Origin: an uncultured Desulfurobacterium sp.
GTDB lineage: Bacteria > Aquificota > Aquificia > Desulfurobacteriales > Desulfurobacteriaceae
DNA length: 15,753 bases
Assembly: GCA_913055135.1 (NCBI GenBank)
Contig: CAJXJV010000010.1
Span: forward strand, 1-15,753
Reading direction: 5' to 3'
In this document: positions 1 to 6,041 of the stretch, piece after piece
Layout of the letters: the number at the start of each line of letters is the position of its first letter
Position numbering within the stretch: position 1 is the first letter of the stretch
Notes under the pieces: model-generated
Databases searched by the model: none
What the model saw: only the letters and a program-made list of their open reading frames with translations
Told to the model about the DNA's origin: nothing
Position numbers and translations under genes: made by a program

Positions 1-396
1 TGTGGAGCTTTAAATGGTGCATGTGGAATAATTACATTGACCTGTAAAGATTACGCAAAAGTTATAAACACATTGTTCGACTGGTACACAAAAGCGAAAC
101 TTCCTAATTTCACACCGGAAGGGAAAAAGACCTATCCTGAAAGTGTTTCCAATTCTCCTCTGTGCCATGTATCTGTTATGAATTGGTGCAAAGCTGCAAC
201 TGATCACTTCAAGAGAAAAATAGCTTATAACAGTAAAGAAAGATCAGAAAGATGTGCAAGACTTTCAGGTAGTGTGGCCAGGAAGACAGTTGAACTTTTA
301 AATGAATACCACTGCAGTAAATTTGTCCCTGTAAAAGTAAAAGGTTCTCAGAAGACCAAAATGGACTGTAGAGGATGCCATATACAAAAGGGATAA
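1..396 (+). CDS. Split-Soret / C_GCAxxG_C_C-type cytochrome c, 3' part (5' end outside the window)
   Basis: The open frame is already running at base 1 and ends at TAA 394-396, leaving 131 C-terminal residues. The visible part starts with a Cys-Gly-Ala-Leu-Asn-Gly-Ala-Cys stretch typical of the C_GCAxxG_C_C family. It continues with PLCHVSVMNWC and an ERSERCARL segment that I recognise from split-Soret cytochromes of sulfate reducers. It ends with a single CRGCH haem c attachment motif (CxxCH) about five residues from the C-terminus. Split-Soret cytochromes are small multihaem electron-transfer proteins of anaerobes, usually exported, although the N-terminus that would show a signal peptide is missing here. 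Other scattered Cys and His residues (YHC, PLCH) may be haem or metal ligands. The gene ends 6 bp from the convergent thioesterase stop. I am fairly sure of the family; the electron partner is unknown. Confidence 0.72.
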   Translation, partial: CGALNGACGIITLTCKDYAKVINTLFDWYTKAKLPNFTPEGKKTYPESVSNSPLCHVSVMNWCKAATDHFKRKIAYNSKERSERCARLSGSVARKTVELLNEYHCSKFVPVKVKGSQKTKMDCRGCHIQKG

Positions 397-402
397 AATA
401 AT

Positions 403-813
403 CTAAGGTAGAATCTCTTTATCTTTGATGAACACCTGCCCTGTAAATAGCGCAACGAGTTGGTTATTTTCTTCCTTTCTTACTTCTATCTGATAAAGTC
501 CAGTTCTTCTTGTTCTATTTAATTCCTTTGCTTCGGCTATAAGCTTTTCGCCTTTAAAAGCAGGGTTTGCAAAATTTATATTTGCAGAAGTCGCAAGGGC
601 TACTTTCCCGTAGCTGTTTGACGCAAGAGCAAAGGCAAAATCTGCAAGTGAAAAGATAGCTCCTCCCTGGCAGATTCCTGCAGCATTCAACATATCTTCT
701 CTAACAACCATGGCAATTTTTGCATAACTCTTTTTTACTTCAATAAGCTCAACGTTCAGCCAGACTGCGACCTTGTCATTCTCAAGCATGAATTTTGCGA
801 TTTTTTCTACCAT
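403..813 (-). CDS. PaaI-like hotdog-fold thioesterase
   Basis: The product is 136 residues, the usual size of a single hotdog domain acting on acyl-CoA or similar thioesters. The segment from residue 43 (NAAGICQGGAIFSLADFAF) matches the PaaI core N-x-x-G-x-x-H-G-G-x-x-F-S-L-A-D, and Asp58 is the likely catalytic acid. The usual His before GG is Gln49 here. Residues 75-100 (TSANINFANPAFKG, then a charged strand) fit the second half of the hotdog sheet. I chose ATG 811-813 because GGAG lies 8 bp upstream. A longer frame to 981 exists but reads straight through the tRNA-Leu gene and is not credible. The gene sits 44 bp downstream of that tRNA on the same strand and may share its transcript. The substrate is not predictable; a general CoA-pool housekeeping role is an inference. 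Confidence 0.85.
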   Translation of the reverse strand: MVEKIAKFMLENDKVAVWLNVELIEVKKSYAKIAMVVREDMLNAAGICQGGAIFSLADFAFALASNSYGKVALATSANINFANPAFKGEKLIAEAKELNRTRRTGLYQIEVRKEENNQLVALFTGQVFIKDKEILP

Positions 814-857
814 AACGGCTCCATAAAATATTACTTTTGATGACTTCTCTATTTTAT

Positions 858-944
858 TGGTGCCCGGGGCGGGATTTGAACCCGCACGGGATTGCTCCCA
901 CAGGATCCTGAGTCCTGCGCGTCTGCCAATTCCGCCACCCGGGC
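858..944 (-). tRNA. tRNA-Leu, anticodon CAG
   Basis: The minus-strand transcript runs from 944 to 858. The acceptor arms GCCCGGG (944-938) and CCCGGGC (868-862) pair over 7 bp, followed by discriminator A (861) and an encoded CCA (860-858). The anticodon stem CAGGA/TCCTG encloses the loop CTCAGGA, giving anticodon CAG at 910-908, which reads CUG leucine codons. The extra arm is long (GGGA-GCAA-TCCC), as expected for class II tRNA-Leu. The T arm GCGGG-TTCAAAT-CCCGC is canonical. A TATATTATAG element (966-957 on the minus strand) lies about 13 bp upstream and could supply a -10 box, but I see no convincing -35. The CCA being encoded is normal for many bacteria. Confidence 0.97.
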
Positions 945-1017
945 GTTCAGAACAGACTATAATATAGGCAAATTCTAACAAATTGCATAAATTGACTGCA
1001 GTAGAAAAATAACAAAT

Positions 1018-1021
1018 GAGG
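1018..1021 (+). promoter_or_regulatory. Ribosome binding site that decides the start of the first MBL-fold gene
   Basis: GAGG ends 6 bp before ATG 1028. It overlaps the earlier in-frame ATG at 1016, which itself has no Shine-Dalgarno sequence upstream, so the second Met is the better start. Confidence 0.55.
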
Positions 1022-1027
1022 TTAGAA

Positions 1028-1741
1028 ATGGAAAATCTGAAGATTCTTTACGATAACACGGCAGTTAATGACTTTGCTCCAGACTGGGGATTTTCTGCCC
1101 TTGTGGAGCTTTCCGAAGAAACGATACTTTTTGATACAGGGGCAAAGCCAGAAGTTCTTGCAGAGAACATAGAAAGGTTTGGAATAGACCCTTCAGAAAT
1201 AGACACTGTTTTTATCTCCCACAATCACTGGGATCATACCGGAGGCTTGCCTTACCTTCTGGAGAAAAATAGAATTTTTGAACTTTTCATCCCTGAACCC
1301 GATTGTCCGGAGTTTGAAGAAAACCTGCCGGAGAGTGTTGTCTGTGTTCCAATATCAGCTCCAACTTACATATCGGAGAGGGCAATCTCTACAGGAATAA
1401 TGACAACAGGAATGGAAAAACCTGCCTATGAGCATTCATTGATAGTTAGTACAGCGGAAGGTTTCCTTCTGTTGACAGGCTGCTCTCATCCTGGAATAGT
1501 CGAAATAGCTAAGAAAGCTGTAACAATATGTGGAGAGGAACTGTTTCTCATAGTTGGTGGATTTCACCTTTATAAATCAGCGGACGAGAGGATTATTGAA
1601 GTGGCTGAAGAACTTAAAAGGTTTACTCGTTTTGTTGCTCCCTGTCACTGTACAGGGGAGAGAGGAATAGAACTTTTCAAAGAAATCTGGAGAGATAGAT
1701 TTGTAGAAGCAGCAGCCGGTGTGGAAATCCCGCTCGAATAG
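1028..1741 (+). CDS. MBL-fold metallo-hydrolase, COG1237-like (dihydropteroate-synthase-related family)
   Basis: The product is 237 residues from ATG 1028, which has GAGG 6 bp upstream; ATG 1016 would add four residues. The metallo-beta-lactamase fold shows in order FDTG (36-39), the HxHxDH zinc site SHNHWDHTGG (His65, His67, Asp69, His70), GCSHPG (His154), GGFH (His180) and the C-terminal APCHCTG (His207). The GCSHPGI and CHCTG signatures are characteristic of COG1237, which includes archaeal enzymes linked to methanopterin precursor synthesis. Most bacterial members have no proven substrate. There is no signal peptide, so it should be cytoplasmic. Its stop codon (1739-1741) touches the Shine-Dalgarno sequence of ffh, suggesting co-transcription. 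Family call firm, substrate unknown. Confidence 0.85.
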   Translation: MENLKILYDNTAVNDFAPDWGFSALVELSEETILFDTGAKPEVLAENIERFGIDPSEIDTVFISHNHWDHTGGLPYLLEKNRIFELFIPEPDCPEFEENLPESVVCVPISAPTYISERAISTGIMTTGMEKPAYEHSLIVSTAEGFLLLTGCSHPGIVEIAKKAVTICGEELFLIVGGFHLYKSADERIIEVAEELKRFTRFVAPCHCTGERGIELFKEIWRDRFVEAAAGVEIPLE

Positions 1742-1751
1742 GAGGCAGTTG

Positions 1752-3098
1752 ATGTTTGATGCTTTAGCAGAAAAGGTTCAGTCTGCAATAGAGAAAATTG
1801 GTAGGAAAGGAAGAATAGATGAAGAAACCCTTGAAAAGGGTCTTAGAGAGATAAAGCTTGCTCTTCTTGAAGCTGACGTGAACTATAGAGTTGTTTCAAA
1901 GTTTATAAAGGACATAAAAGAAAAAGCCCTTGGAGCCAAGGTAATAAAAGGTGTAAACCCTGCCCAGCAGCTTGTAAAGATAGTTCACGATGAGCTGGTT
2001 GAAACCTTAGGTGGAGAAGCTGAAAAGCTCAACCTGAAGGGAAAACCCTCTGTTATTCTTCTAATAGGTCTTCAGGGTTCCGGAAAGACAACAACAGCAG
2101 CAAAACTTGCAAACTACCTGAAAAAGCAGGGAAAAAAGGTTCTTTTGACCTCTGCAGACGTTTACAGACCTGCTGCAATGCTCCAGCTCAAAAAACTTGG
2201 AGATCAGATTGGAGTGCCCGTTTTCCTTGAAGAGAATGAAAAAGATGCTGTAAAGATTGCAGAAGATGCCCTGAGAAAAGCAAAGGAAGAAGGATACGAA
2301 ATTCTCATTGTTGACACAGCAGGAAGACTCCACATAGATGAGGAAATGCTTGAAGAAGCAAGGAGAATAAAAGAAAAAGTTGTTCCTGATGAAACCCTCT
2401 TTGTTGTTGATGCAATGACCGGTCAGGAGTCAGTGAACATTGCAAAGGCTTTTGATGAAAGAGTTGGAATGAACGGAATTATCCTGACAAAGATGGATTC
2501 AGATGCAAGGGGAGGGGTTGCTTTATCTGTTAAGGGTGTTACAGGAAAACCCATAAAGTTTGCCGGTGTTGGTGAGAAAATTGATGATTTTGAGCCTTTC
2601 TATCCTGACAGAGTGGCATCACGAATTCTGGGAATGGGAGACATTGTCTCTCTGGTTGAGAAAGCTCAAGAAGTGATAGATGAGAAAGAGGCACTTTCTA
2701 TGCAGGAAAAGCTCCTCTCCGGGGAGTTTACCTTGGAAGATTTCAGACAGCAGCTAAGAATGATTCAGAGGCTTGGACCTCTCCAGCAGATAATCAAGAT
2801 GATTCCTGGACTCTCAAGTCAAAAAATGCTCAAACAGCTTGAGAAAGCAATAGATGATAAAAAACTGAAAAGGATTGAAGCGATAATAAACTCAATGACT
2901 CCTGAGGAGAGAAGAAACCACGCAATTATAAATGCCAGCAGGAAGAGAAGAATTGCAAGAGGTAGTGGAACTTCTGTTAAGGAAGTTGATGCGCTTATAA
3001 AACAGTTTGTTCAGGCGAAGATGGCAATGAAACAGATGAAGAAGATGCAGAAGAAAATGGCAAAGAAGGGCGGAAGATTTCCCTTTCCCTTTATGTAA
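1752..3098 (+). CDS. ffh: Signal recognition particle protein Ffh (SRP54)
   Basis: Ffh is the GTPase and signal-sequence-binding subunit of the bacterial SRP, which with 4.5S RNA and FtsY delivers nascent membrane proteins to the translocon. The product is 448 residues, against 453 in E. coli. The N-domain helices occupy about 1-90. The G domain follows, with P-loop GLQGSGKTT (106-114), DVYRPAA (136-142), DTAGRL (188-193), TKMD (246-249) and GVGEKIDDFEPF (272-283). The M domain spans about 300-448, with the RNA-binding segment MTPEERR...SRKRRIARGSG and a methionine-rich tail ending in FPFPFM. The start ATG 1752 has GGAGG 6 bp upstream; an upstream in-frame extension overlaps the preceding gene and is rejected. 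No 4.5S RNA gene is visible nearby. Confidence 0.98.
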   Translation: MFDALAEKVQSAIEKIGRKGRIDEETLEKGLREIKLALLEADVNYRVVSKFIKDIKEKALGAKVIKGVNPAQQLVKIVHDELVETLGGEAEKLNLKGKPSVILLIGLQGSGKTTTAAKLANYLKKQGKKVLLTSADVYRPAAMLQLKKLGDQIGVPVFLEENEKDAVKIAEDALRKAKEEGYEILIVDTAGRLHIDEEMLEEARRIKEKVVPDETLFVVDAMTGQESVNIAKAFDERVGMNGIILTKMDSDARGGVALSVKGVTGKPIKFAGVGEKIDDFEPFYPDRVASRILGMGDIVSLVEKAQEVIDEKEALSMQEKLLSGEFTLEDFRQQLRMIQRLGPLQQIIKMIPGLSSQKMLKQLEKAIDDKKLKRIEAIINSMTPEERRNHAIINASRKRRIARGSGTSVKEVDALIKQFVQAKMAMKQMKKMQKKMAKKGGRFPFPFM

Positions 3099-3100
3099 AC

Positions 3101-3128
3101 TTGAACTAAATTTCTTTTGGAATAAAAT
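3101..3128 (+). promoter_or_regulatory. Candidate sigma-70-type promoter for rpsP-khpA
   Basis: TTGAAC (3101-3106) and TAAAAT (3123-3128) are 16 bp apart, starting 3 bp after the ffh stop and ending about 37 bp before the rpsP start codon. No terminator is visible between ffh and rpsP, so read-through is also possible. Confidence 0.45.
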
Positions 3129-3152
3129 TACCACTCAAAACTCTGATAATGC

Positions 3153-3158
3153 AGGAGG
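3153..3158 (+). promoter_or_regulatory. Strong ribosome binding site before the TTG start of rpsP
   Basis: AGGAGG lies 6 bp upstream of TTG 3165. No ATG or GTG is available at a suitable distance, and the conserved N-terminus of bS16 begins exactly at this TTG, which fixes the start. Confidence 0.8.
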
Positions 3159-3164
3159 AGTGCC

Positions 3165-3395
3165 TTGGTTAAGATCAGACTTAAAAGGATGGGAAGAAAG
3201 AAGCTTCCTGTTTACAAGATTGTAGTTGCTGAGAGTATGTCTAAGAGAGATGGAAGAGCAGTGGATATTCTTGGGACTTATAATCCAAAGTCTAAAGAGC
3301 TCCAGATCGATGTTGAAAAGGTAAAAGAGTGGCTTGCAAAGGGAGCTCAACCTACAGACAGAGTTGCTGCTCTCCTCAAGAGAGTAGTTCAGTAA
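3165..3395 (+). CDS. rpsP: Small ribosomal subunit protein bS16
   Basis: The product is 76 residues, a typical bS16 length. The N-terminus (M)VKIRLKRMGRKKLPVYKIVVAE is the hallmark of the family, followed by the ILGTYNP motif (about 36-42) and VKEWLAKGAQPTDRVAALL near the C-terminus. bS16 binds 16S rRNA in the body of the 30S subunit and helps assembly. Translation begins at a TTG codon with a perfect AGGAGG 6 bp upstream, unusual for a highly expressed ribosomal gene. khpA follows after 11 bp, a common pairing. The usual further partners rimM, trmD and rplS are absent; a hairpin closes the unit after khpA. Confidence 0.97.
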   Translation: MVKIRLKRMGRKKLPVYKIVVAESMSKRDGRAVDILGTYNPKSKELQIDVEKVKEWLAKGAQPTDRVAALLKRVVQ

Positions 3396-3406
3396 GGAGG
3401 TAGAAA

Positions 3407-3646
3407 ATGTCTGCTCTAAAAGAGATGGTGGAGTGCGTAGCAAAGAGGCTTGTTGACAATCCTGACGCTGTCTATGTTGCAGAAACAGAGGGAGAAAGAA
3501 CAGTTGTTATTGAGCTCAAAGTTGATCCAAAAGATCTTGGAAAAGTTATTGGAAGACAAGGAAGAACAGCAAAGGCATTAAGAACTCTTCTTTCTGCTGC
3601 TGCAACAAAAATAGGCAAAAGAGCAGTTCTTGAAATAATTGAGTAG
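3407..3646 (+). CDS. khpA: RNA-binding protein KhpA (YlqC, single KH domain)
   Basis: The product is 79 residues and consists of one KH domain. The GxxG RNA-binding loop is G49-R50-Q51-G52 within [18 protein letters not shown]. KhpA forms dimers with itself or with KhpB (Jag) and binds many RNAs; in Gram-positive bacteria it affects cell division and small-RNA regulation. AAGGAGG (3394-3400), overlapping the rpsP stop, lies 6 bp before ATG 3407, so the two genes should be co-translated at similar levels. The stop codon lies inside a perfect inverted repeat (3641-3662). Confident on family; the cellular role in this organism is inferred. Confidence 0.93.
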   Translation: MSALKEMVECVAKRLVDNPDAVYVAETEGERTVVIELKVDPKDLGKVIGRQGRTAKALRTLLSAAATKIGKRAVLEIIE

Positions 3647-3662
3647 CGGCTTGCCGCTACTC
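3641..3662. terminator. Perfect hairpin between convergent khpA and the aldolase gene, probable bidirectional terminator
   Basis: GAGTAGCGGC (3641-3650) and GCCGCTACTC (3653-3662) are perfect reverse complements around a TT centre, giving a stem of 9 bp or more with a CTTG loop. The khpA stop codon (3644-3646) is inside the left arm. The plus-strand flank is CUUCUUCUUC-like and the minus-strand flank AATTATTT, so neither is a classical U-tract. The position between converging genes supports termination in both directions. Confidence 0.6.
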
Positions 3663-3681
3663 GAACTTCTTCTTCAAACTG

Positions 3682-4344
3682 CTATTTAAAGATTGCATCC
3701 TTATCAGGCACTTTTGCCCAATCCTCTAAGAACCTTTCAATTCCAACATCTGTTAAAGGATGCTTTGCAAGCTGCTTTATAACCTTAAACGGAATTGTCG
3801 CAATATCTGCTCCCATGATAGCTGCTTGAAGAACGTGCTGAGGATGCCTGATGCTTGCAACAATGATTTCTGTATCAAATCCGTAGTTGTCAAAAATTTG
3901 AACGATTTGGGCAACTAACTCCATTCCATCGTGACCAATATCATCAAGCCTTCCAACAAAAGGAGAAACGAAAGTAGCTCCGGCTTTGGCTGCAAGAAGT
4001 GCTTGAAGAGGTGAAAAAACAAGAGTAACGTTTGTCTTTATTCCTTCTTCGGAAAGTATTTTGACTGCTTTCAATCCTTCTGTTGTCATAGGTATTTTTA
4101 TAACAACGTTGTCTCCAAGTTTTGCAAGTTGTCTTGCTTCATCTACCATGCCCTGAGTATCAAGGCTAACCACTTCAAGACTTACAGGACCGGGAACAGT
4201 TTCAACGATTTCCTTTGCAACTTCAAGGAAAGGTCTTCCAGTCCTTGAAATCAAGGTTGGGTTTGTGGTAACTCCATCAACCATTCCCATTTCCATGGCT
4301 GCTTTTATCTCGTTAATGTCAGCAGTATCTATGAAGAACTTCAT
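3682..4344 (-). CDS. Fructose-6-phosphate aldolase / small-type transaldolase (TalC/FSA family)
   Basis: The product is 220 residues, the length of the short transaldolase subfamily. It begins [13 protein letters not shown] and has the TTNPTLI motif (26-32), the Schiff-base lysine Lys83 in [20 protein letters not shown] (about 104-115) and [14 protein letters not shown] (about 126-139). Family members transfer dihydroxyacetone in the non-oxidative pentose phosphate pathway or cleave fructose 6-phosphate. Homology alone does not separate the two activities, although transaldolase is the likelier housekeeping role. It is the last gene of the leftward operon. Its ATG overlaps the TGA of the upstream DUF457 gene by 4 bp (ATGA), and GAGGAGG inside that gene serves as its ribosome binding site. 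Confidence 0.93.
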   Translation of the reverse strand: MKFFIDTADINEIKAAMEMGMVDGVTTNPTLISRTGRPFLEVAKEIVETVPGPVSLEVVSLDTQGMVDEARQLAKLGDNVVIKIPMTTEGLKAVKILSEEGIKTNVTLVFSPLQALLAAKAGATFVSPFVGRLDDIGHDGMELVAQIVQIFDNYGFDTEIIVASIRHPQHVLQAAIMGADIATIPFKVIKQLAKHPLTDVGIERFLEDWAKVPDKDAIFK

Positions 4345-4850
4345 CCTCTGACCTCCTCGATCAATTTCTTTAAAACTTCAAAAATATCCTTATCCATAAA
4401 ACTGGTATAGTTGAGTTCTCCAGAATCAATGAAATAGATGAGTATTGTAATCAGGGTAAGTATAACAAAAATCTCTCCCAACTTCCCCGAGCGAACAAAC
4501 TTTAAAGAAAGTCTTGGATAATATTTTAGGGTAAAAGGTACTCCCAGAGGGTTTAAGATATCGAGGAGAATGTGTGAAACATAACCAATAGAAAAAGAGA
4601 GCAGGTAGCGTCCCAGCTCATAGCTGTAGTTATCCCTGAAATAAAGAGAAAGCAGAATCAAAGTTACAGGTATCGCAACATGGTGAGTTATTCCTCTATG
4701 GGAGTTAAAAAGTGTTCTGTTCTGTCTTTTAGGTAAACCTTTTTTTAAATCGATATCGGGTAAGACGCTTCCAAATGCAGCAGGGATTACAGGTAGATGG
4801 AAAAGTGCTGCAAGAAGGATTCCACCTAAGATGTGTGTACCTGCTGTCAT
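4341..4850 (-). CDS. YdjM/DUF457-family membrane-bound metal-dependent hydrolase-like protein
   Basis: The product is 169 residues and hydrophobic, with probable membrane segments near 10-30, 57-72, 82-98 and 125-142. Family landmarks are THILGG (His6), GSVLPDID (Asp32, Asp34), SHRGITHH (His51, His56, His57) and [14 protein letters not shown] (His93, Asp97). These His/Asp residues would form a metal site on the membrane face. The family is annotated as inner-membrane metal-dependent hydrolases, but the physiological substrate is not established. Both ends overlap neighbours by ATGA junctions, so translation is probably coupled to the upstream MBL-fold gene. Only a weak Shine-Dalgarno sequence is seen, consistent with coupling. 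Confidence 0.85.
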   Translation of the reverse strand: MTAGTHILGGILLAALFHLPVIPAAFGSVLPDIDLKKGLPKRQNRTLFNSHRGITHHVAIPVTLILLSLYFRDNYSYELGRYLLSFSIGYVSHILLDILNPLGVPFTLKYYPRLSLKFVRSGKLGEIFVILTLITILIYFIDSGELNYTSFMDKDIFEVLKKLIEEVRG

Positions 4851-5494
4851 CCTAAAATCTCTCTTATGAATGGATTGGTGCTTAGTTCTTCTCTTACTGT
4901 AGTTCTTGAACCATGCCCGGGAACAAGAGTTGTATCCGGGTTGAGGTTGTTTAAGACTTTTACTATTGAGCGTTGAAGGTCGTTGTAGTTACTCATTGGC
5001 AGGTCATATCTGCCTATACTTCCTTTAAATATCAGGTCTCCTACTACTGCCGTATTTACTTCCGGTGAATAAAGAACAATACTACCGGGAGAATGACCTG
5101 GAGCATGAATAATCTTGAAGGAGTAATTTCCCAATTTTATTTCGTCTCCTTCTTCTACAGTTTCATCGGGTTGTGGAGAATACTCCGCACCTGCCATCTC
5201 TCCAAGTTCGCTTTCAATCCAGAAGGAGAGGTTTCCTGCTGCTTCCGGGTGCATGATGAGTTTAGCTTTCGGGAACTTTAGCTTTGCCCAGGCGTTAGCC
5301 GCTGTGTGATCAGGATGTTCGTGGGTATTGATTATGTACTTAATCTGAAGTTCTTCTCTGAAAACTTTGTCCTCTATCTCTTCCAGAGATCTCCTGTCCC
5401 CGGGGTCAACGATAAGAGCTTCTGTGGTCTTTTCATCCCAGATAAGAAGCGTATTAACCAGAAATGGACCTGCTGGAATTGCCATGGTTTTCAT
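4847..5494 (-). CDS. MBL-fold hydrolase, glyoxalase II (GloB)-like
   Basis: The product is 215 residues, close to the short bacterial GloB-like proteins (about 200-215) and lacking the C-terminal helical domain of classical glyoxalase II. The two-metal site is complete: THEHPDH (His58, His60, Asp62, His63), APGHSPGS (His134), VGDLIF (Asp153) and VPGHG (His194). Members hydrolyse thioesters or related substrates in the cytoplasm; the true substrate is not predictable. The start ATG 5492-5494 has GGAG about 7 bp upstream. The gene begins 41 bp before the end of the NYN-domain gene and its stop overlaps the next start (ATGA), placing it inside the leftward operon. It differs clearly from the COG1237-type MBL protein at 1028-1741. 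Confidence 0.88.
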   Translation of the reverse strand: MKTMAIPAGPFLVNTLLIWDEKTTEALIVDPGDRRSLEEIEDKVFREELQIKYIINTHEHPDHTAANAWAKLKFPKAKLIMHPEAAGNLSFWIESELGEMAGAEYSPQPDETVEEGDEIKLGNYSFKIIHAPGHSPGSIVLYSPEVNTAVVGDLIFKGSIGRYDLPMSNYNDLQRSIVKVLNNLNPDTTLVPGHGSRTTVREELSTNPFIREILG

Positions 5495-6041
5495 CTTCCT
5501 TCTCCTCTAATACGATGTAATCACCCATTTCTCCAAGGTCAATATATTCGTTAGCAGCCTGAATGAGTTCTTTTGCAGTTATAGCTCGAAAAGAGATTAC
5601 TTCTACCTTTATTCCTTTTGCTTTTAAAAAGTTTATAAGATCAACAAAATCGCCATCTCCACTCATTAAAACCACCACATCAATCTTGCCATTTTCAGCC
5701 ATTGCAATGGCATCAATGGCTATACCCATGTCCCAGTCGGCTTTGTATTCTATTTTGTCCCAGCTGTAAAATTTCTTTGGTTCTTTGAGCTTAACTTCAT
5801 ATCCTAAGTTTTTCAAGACGTAGATAAAGCTGTCCTGATTTACCCTGTCAAGATTAACTAAGTAGGCTATGGCTCTGTAAAGTTTTCTTCCTCTTACCCC
5901 CAACTCAAGTAGCCTTTGAAAATCAACCTTTTTCTTTAGTGTATTTTTTGCCCCGTAGTAAATGTTTTGCATGTCAACAAAGACAGCAACGCTAAGGTGA
6001 GAAGCTATCCTATCCCTTTCTATAAGCTCTATTGCTTTCAC
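5454..6041 (-). CDS. NYN-domain (LabA/DUF88-like) putative ribonuclease
   Basis: The product is 195 residues from GTG 6041-6039. This start has a perfect AAGGAGG 5 bp upstream; a longer frame from ATG 6101 has no such site and would deepen the overlap with the CDF gene. The PIN-like NYN fold is marked by VAVFVDMQNIYYG (Asp23, Asn26), KADWDMGIAID (Asp102, Asp104) and LMSGDGDFVDLI (Asp129, Asp131), the expected acidic cluster for metal-dependent RNA cleavage. LabA-type proteins are implicated in RNA turnover or circadian regulation, but most family members are uncharacterised. It overlaps the CDF gene by 32 bp and the MBL gene by 41 bp. Its acidic C-terminal tail (LEEKEDE onward) is partly dictated by the latter overlap. 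Fold confident, target unknown. Confidence 0.87.
   Translation of the reverse strand: MKAIELIERDRIASHLSVAVFVDMQNIYYGAKNTLKKKVDFQRLLELGVRGRKLYRAIAYLVNLDRVNQDSFIYVLKNLGYEVKLKEPKKFYSWDKIEYKADWDMGIAIDAIAMAENGKIDVVVLMSGDGDFVDLINFLKAKGIKVEVISFRAITAKELIQAANEYIDLGEMGDYIVLEEKEDENHGNSSRSISG

Noticed and set aside
814..981. N-terminal extension of the minus-strand thioesterase frame to 981
   Set aside because: It runs through the complete tRNA-Leu gene; the hotdog domain, ribosome binding site and usual length all point to ATG 813.
945..1027. TATAAT at 958-963 as a promoter for the MBL-ffh genes
   Set aside because: The -35 position falls on the tRNA acceptor (CCACCC) and has no match; the element may equally serve the tRNA on the other strand, so it was not listed as a promoter.
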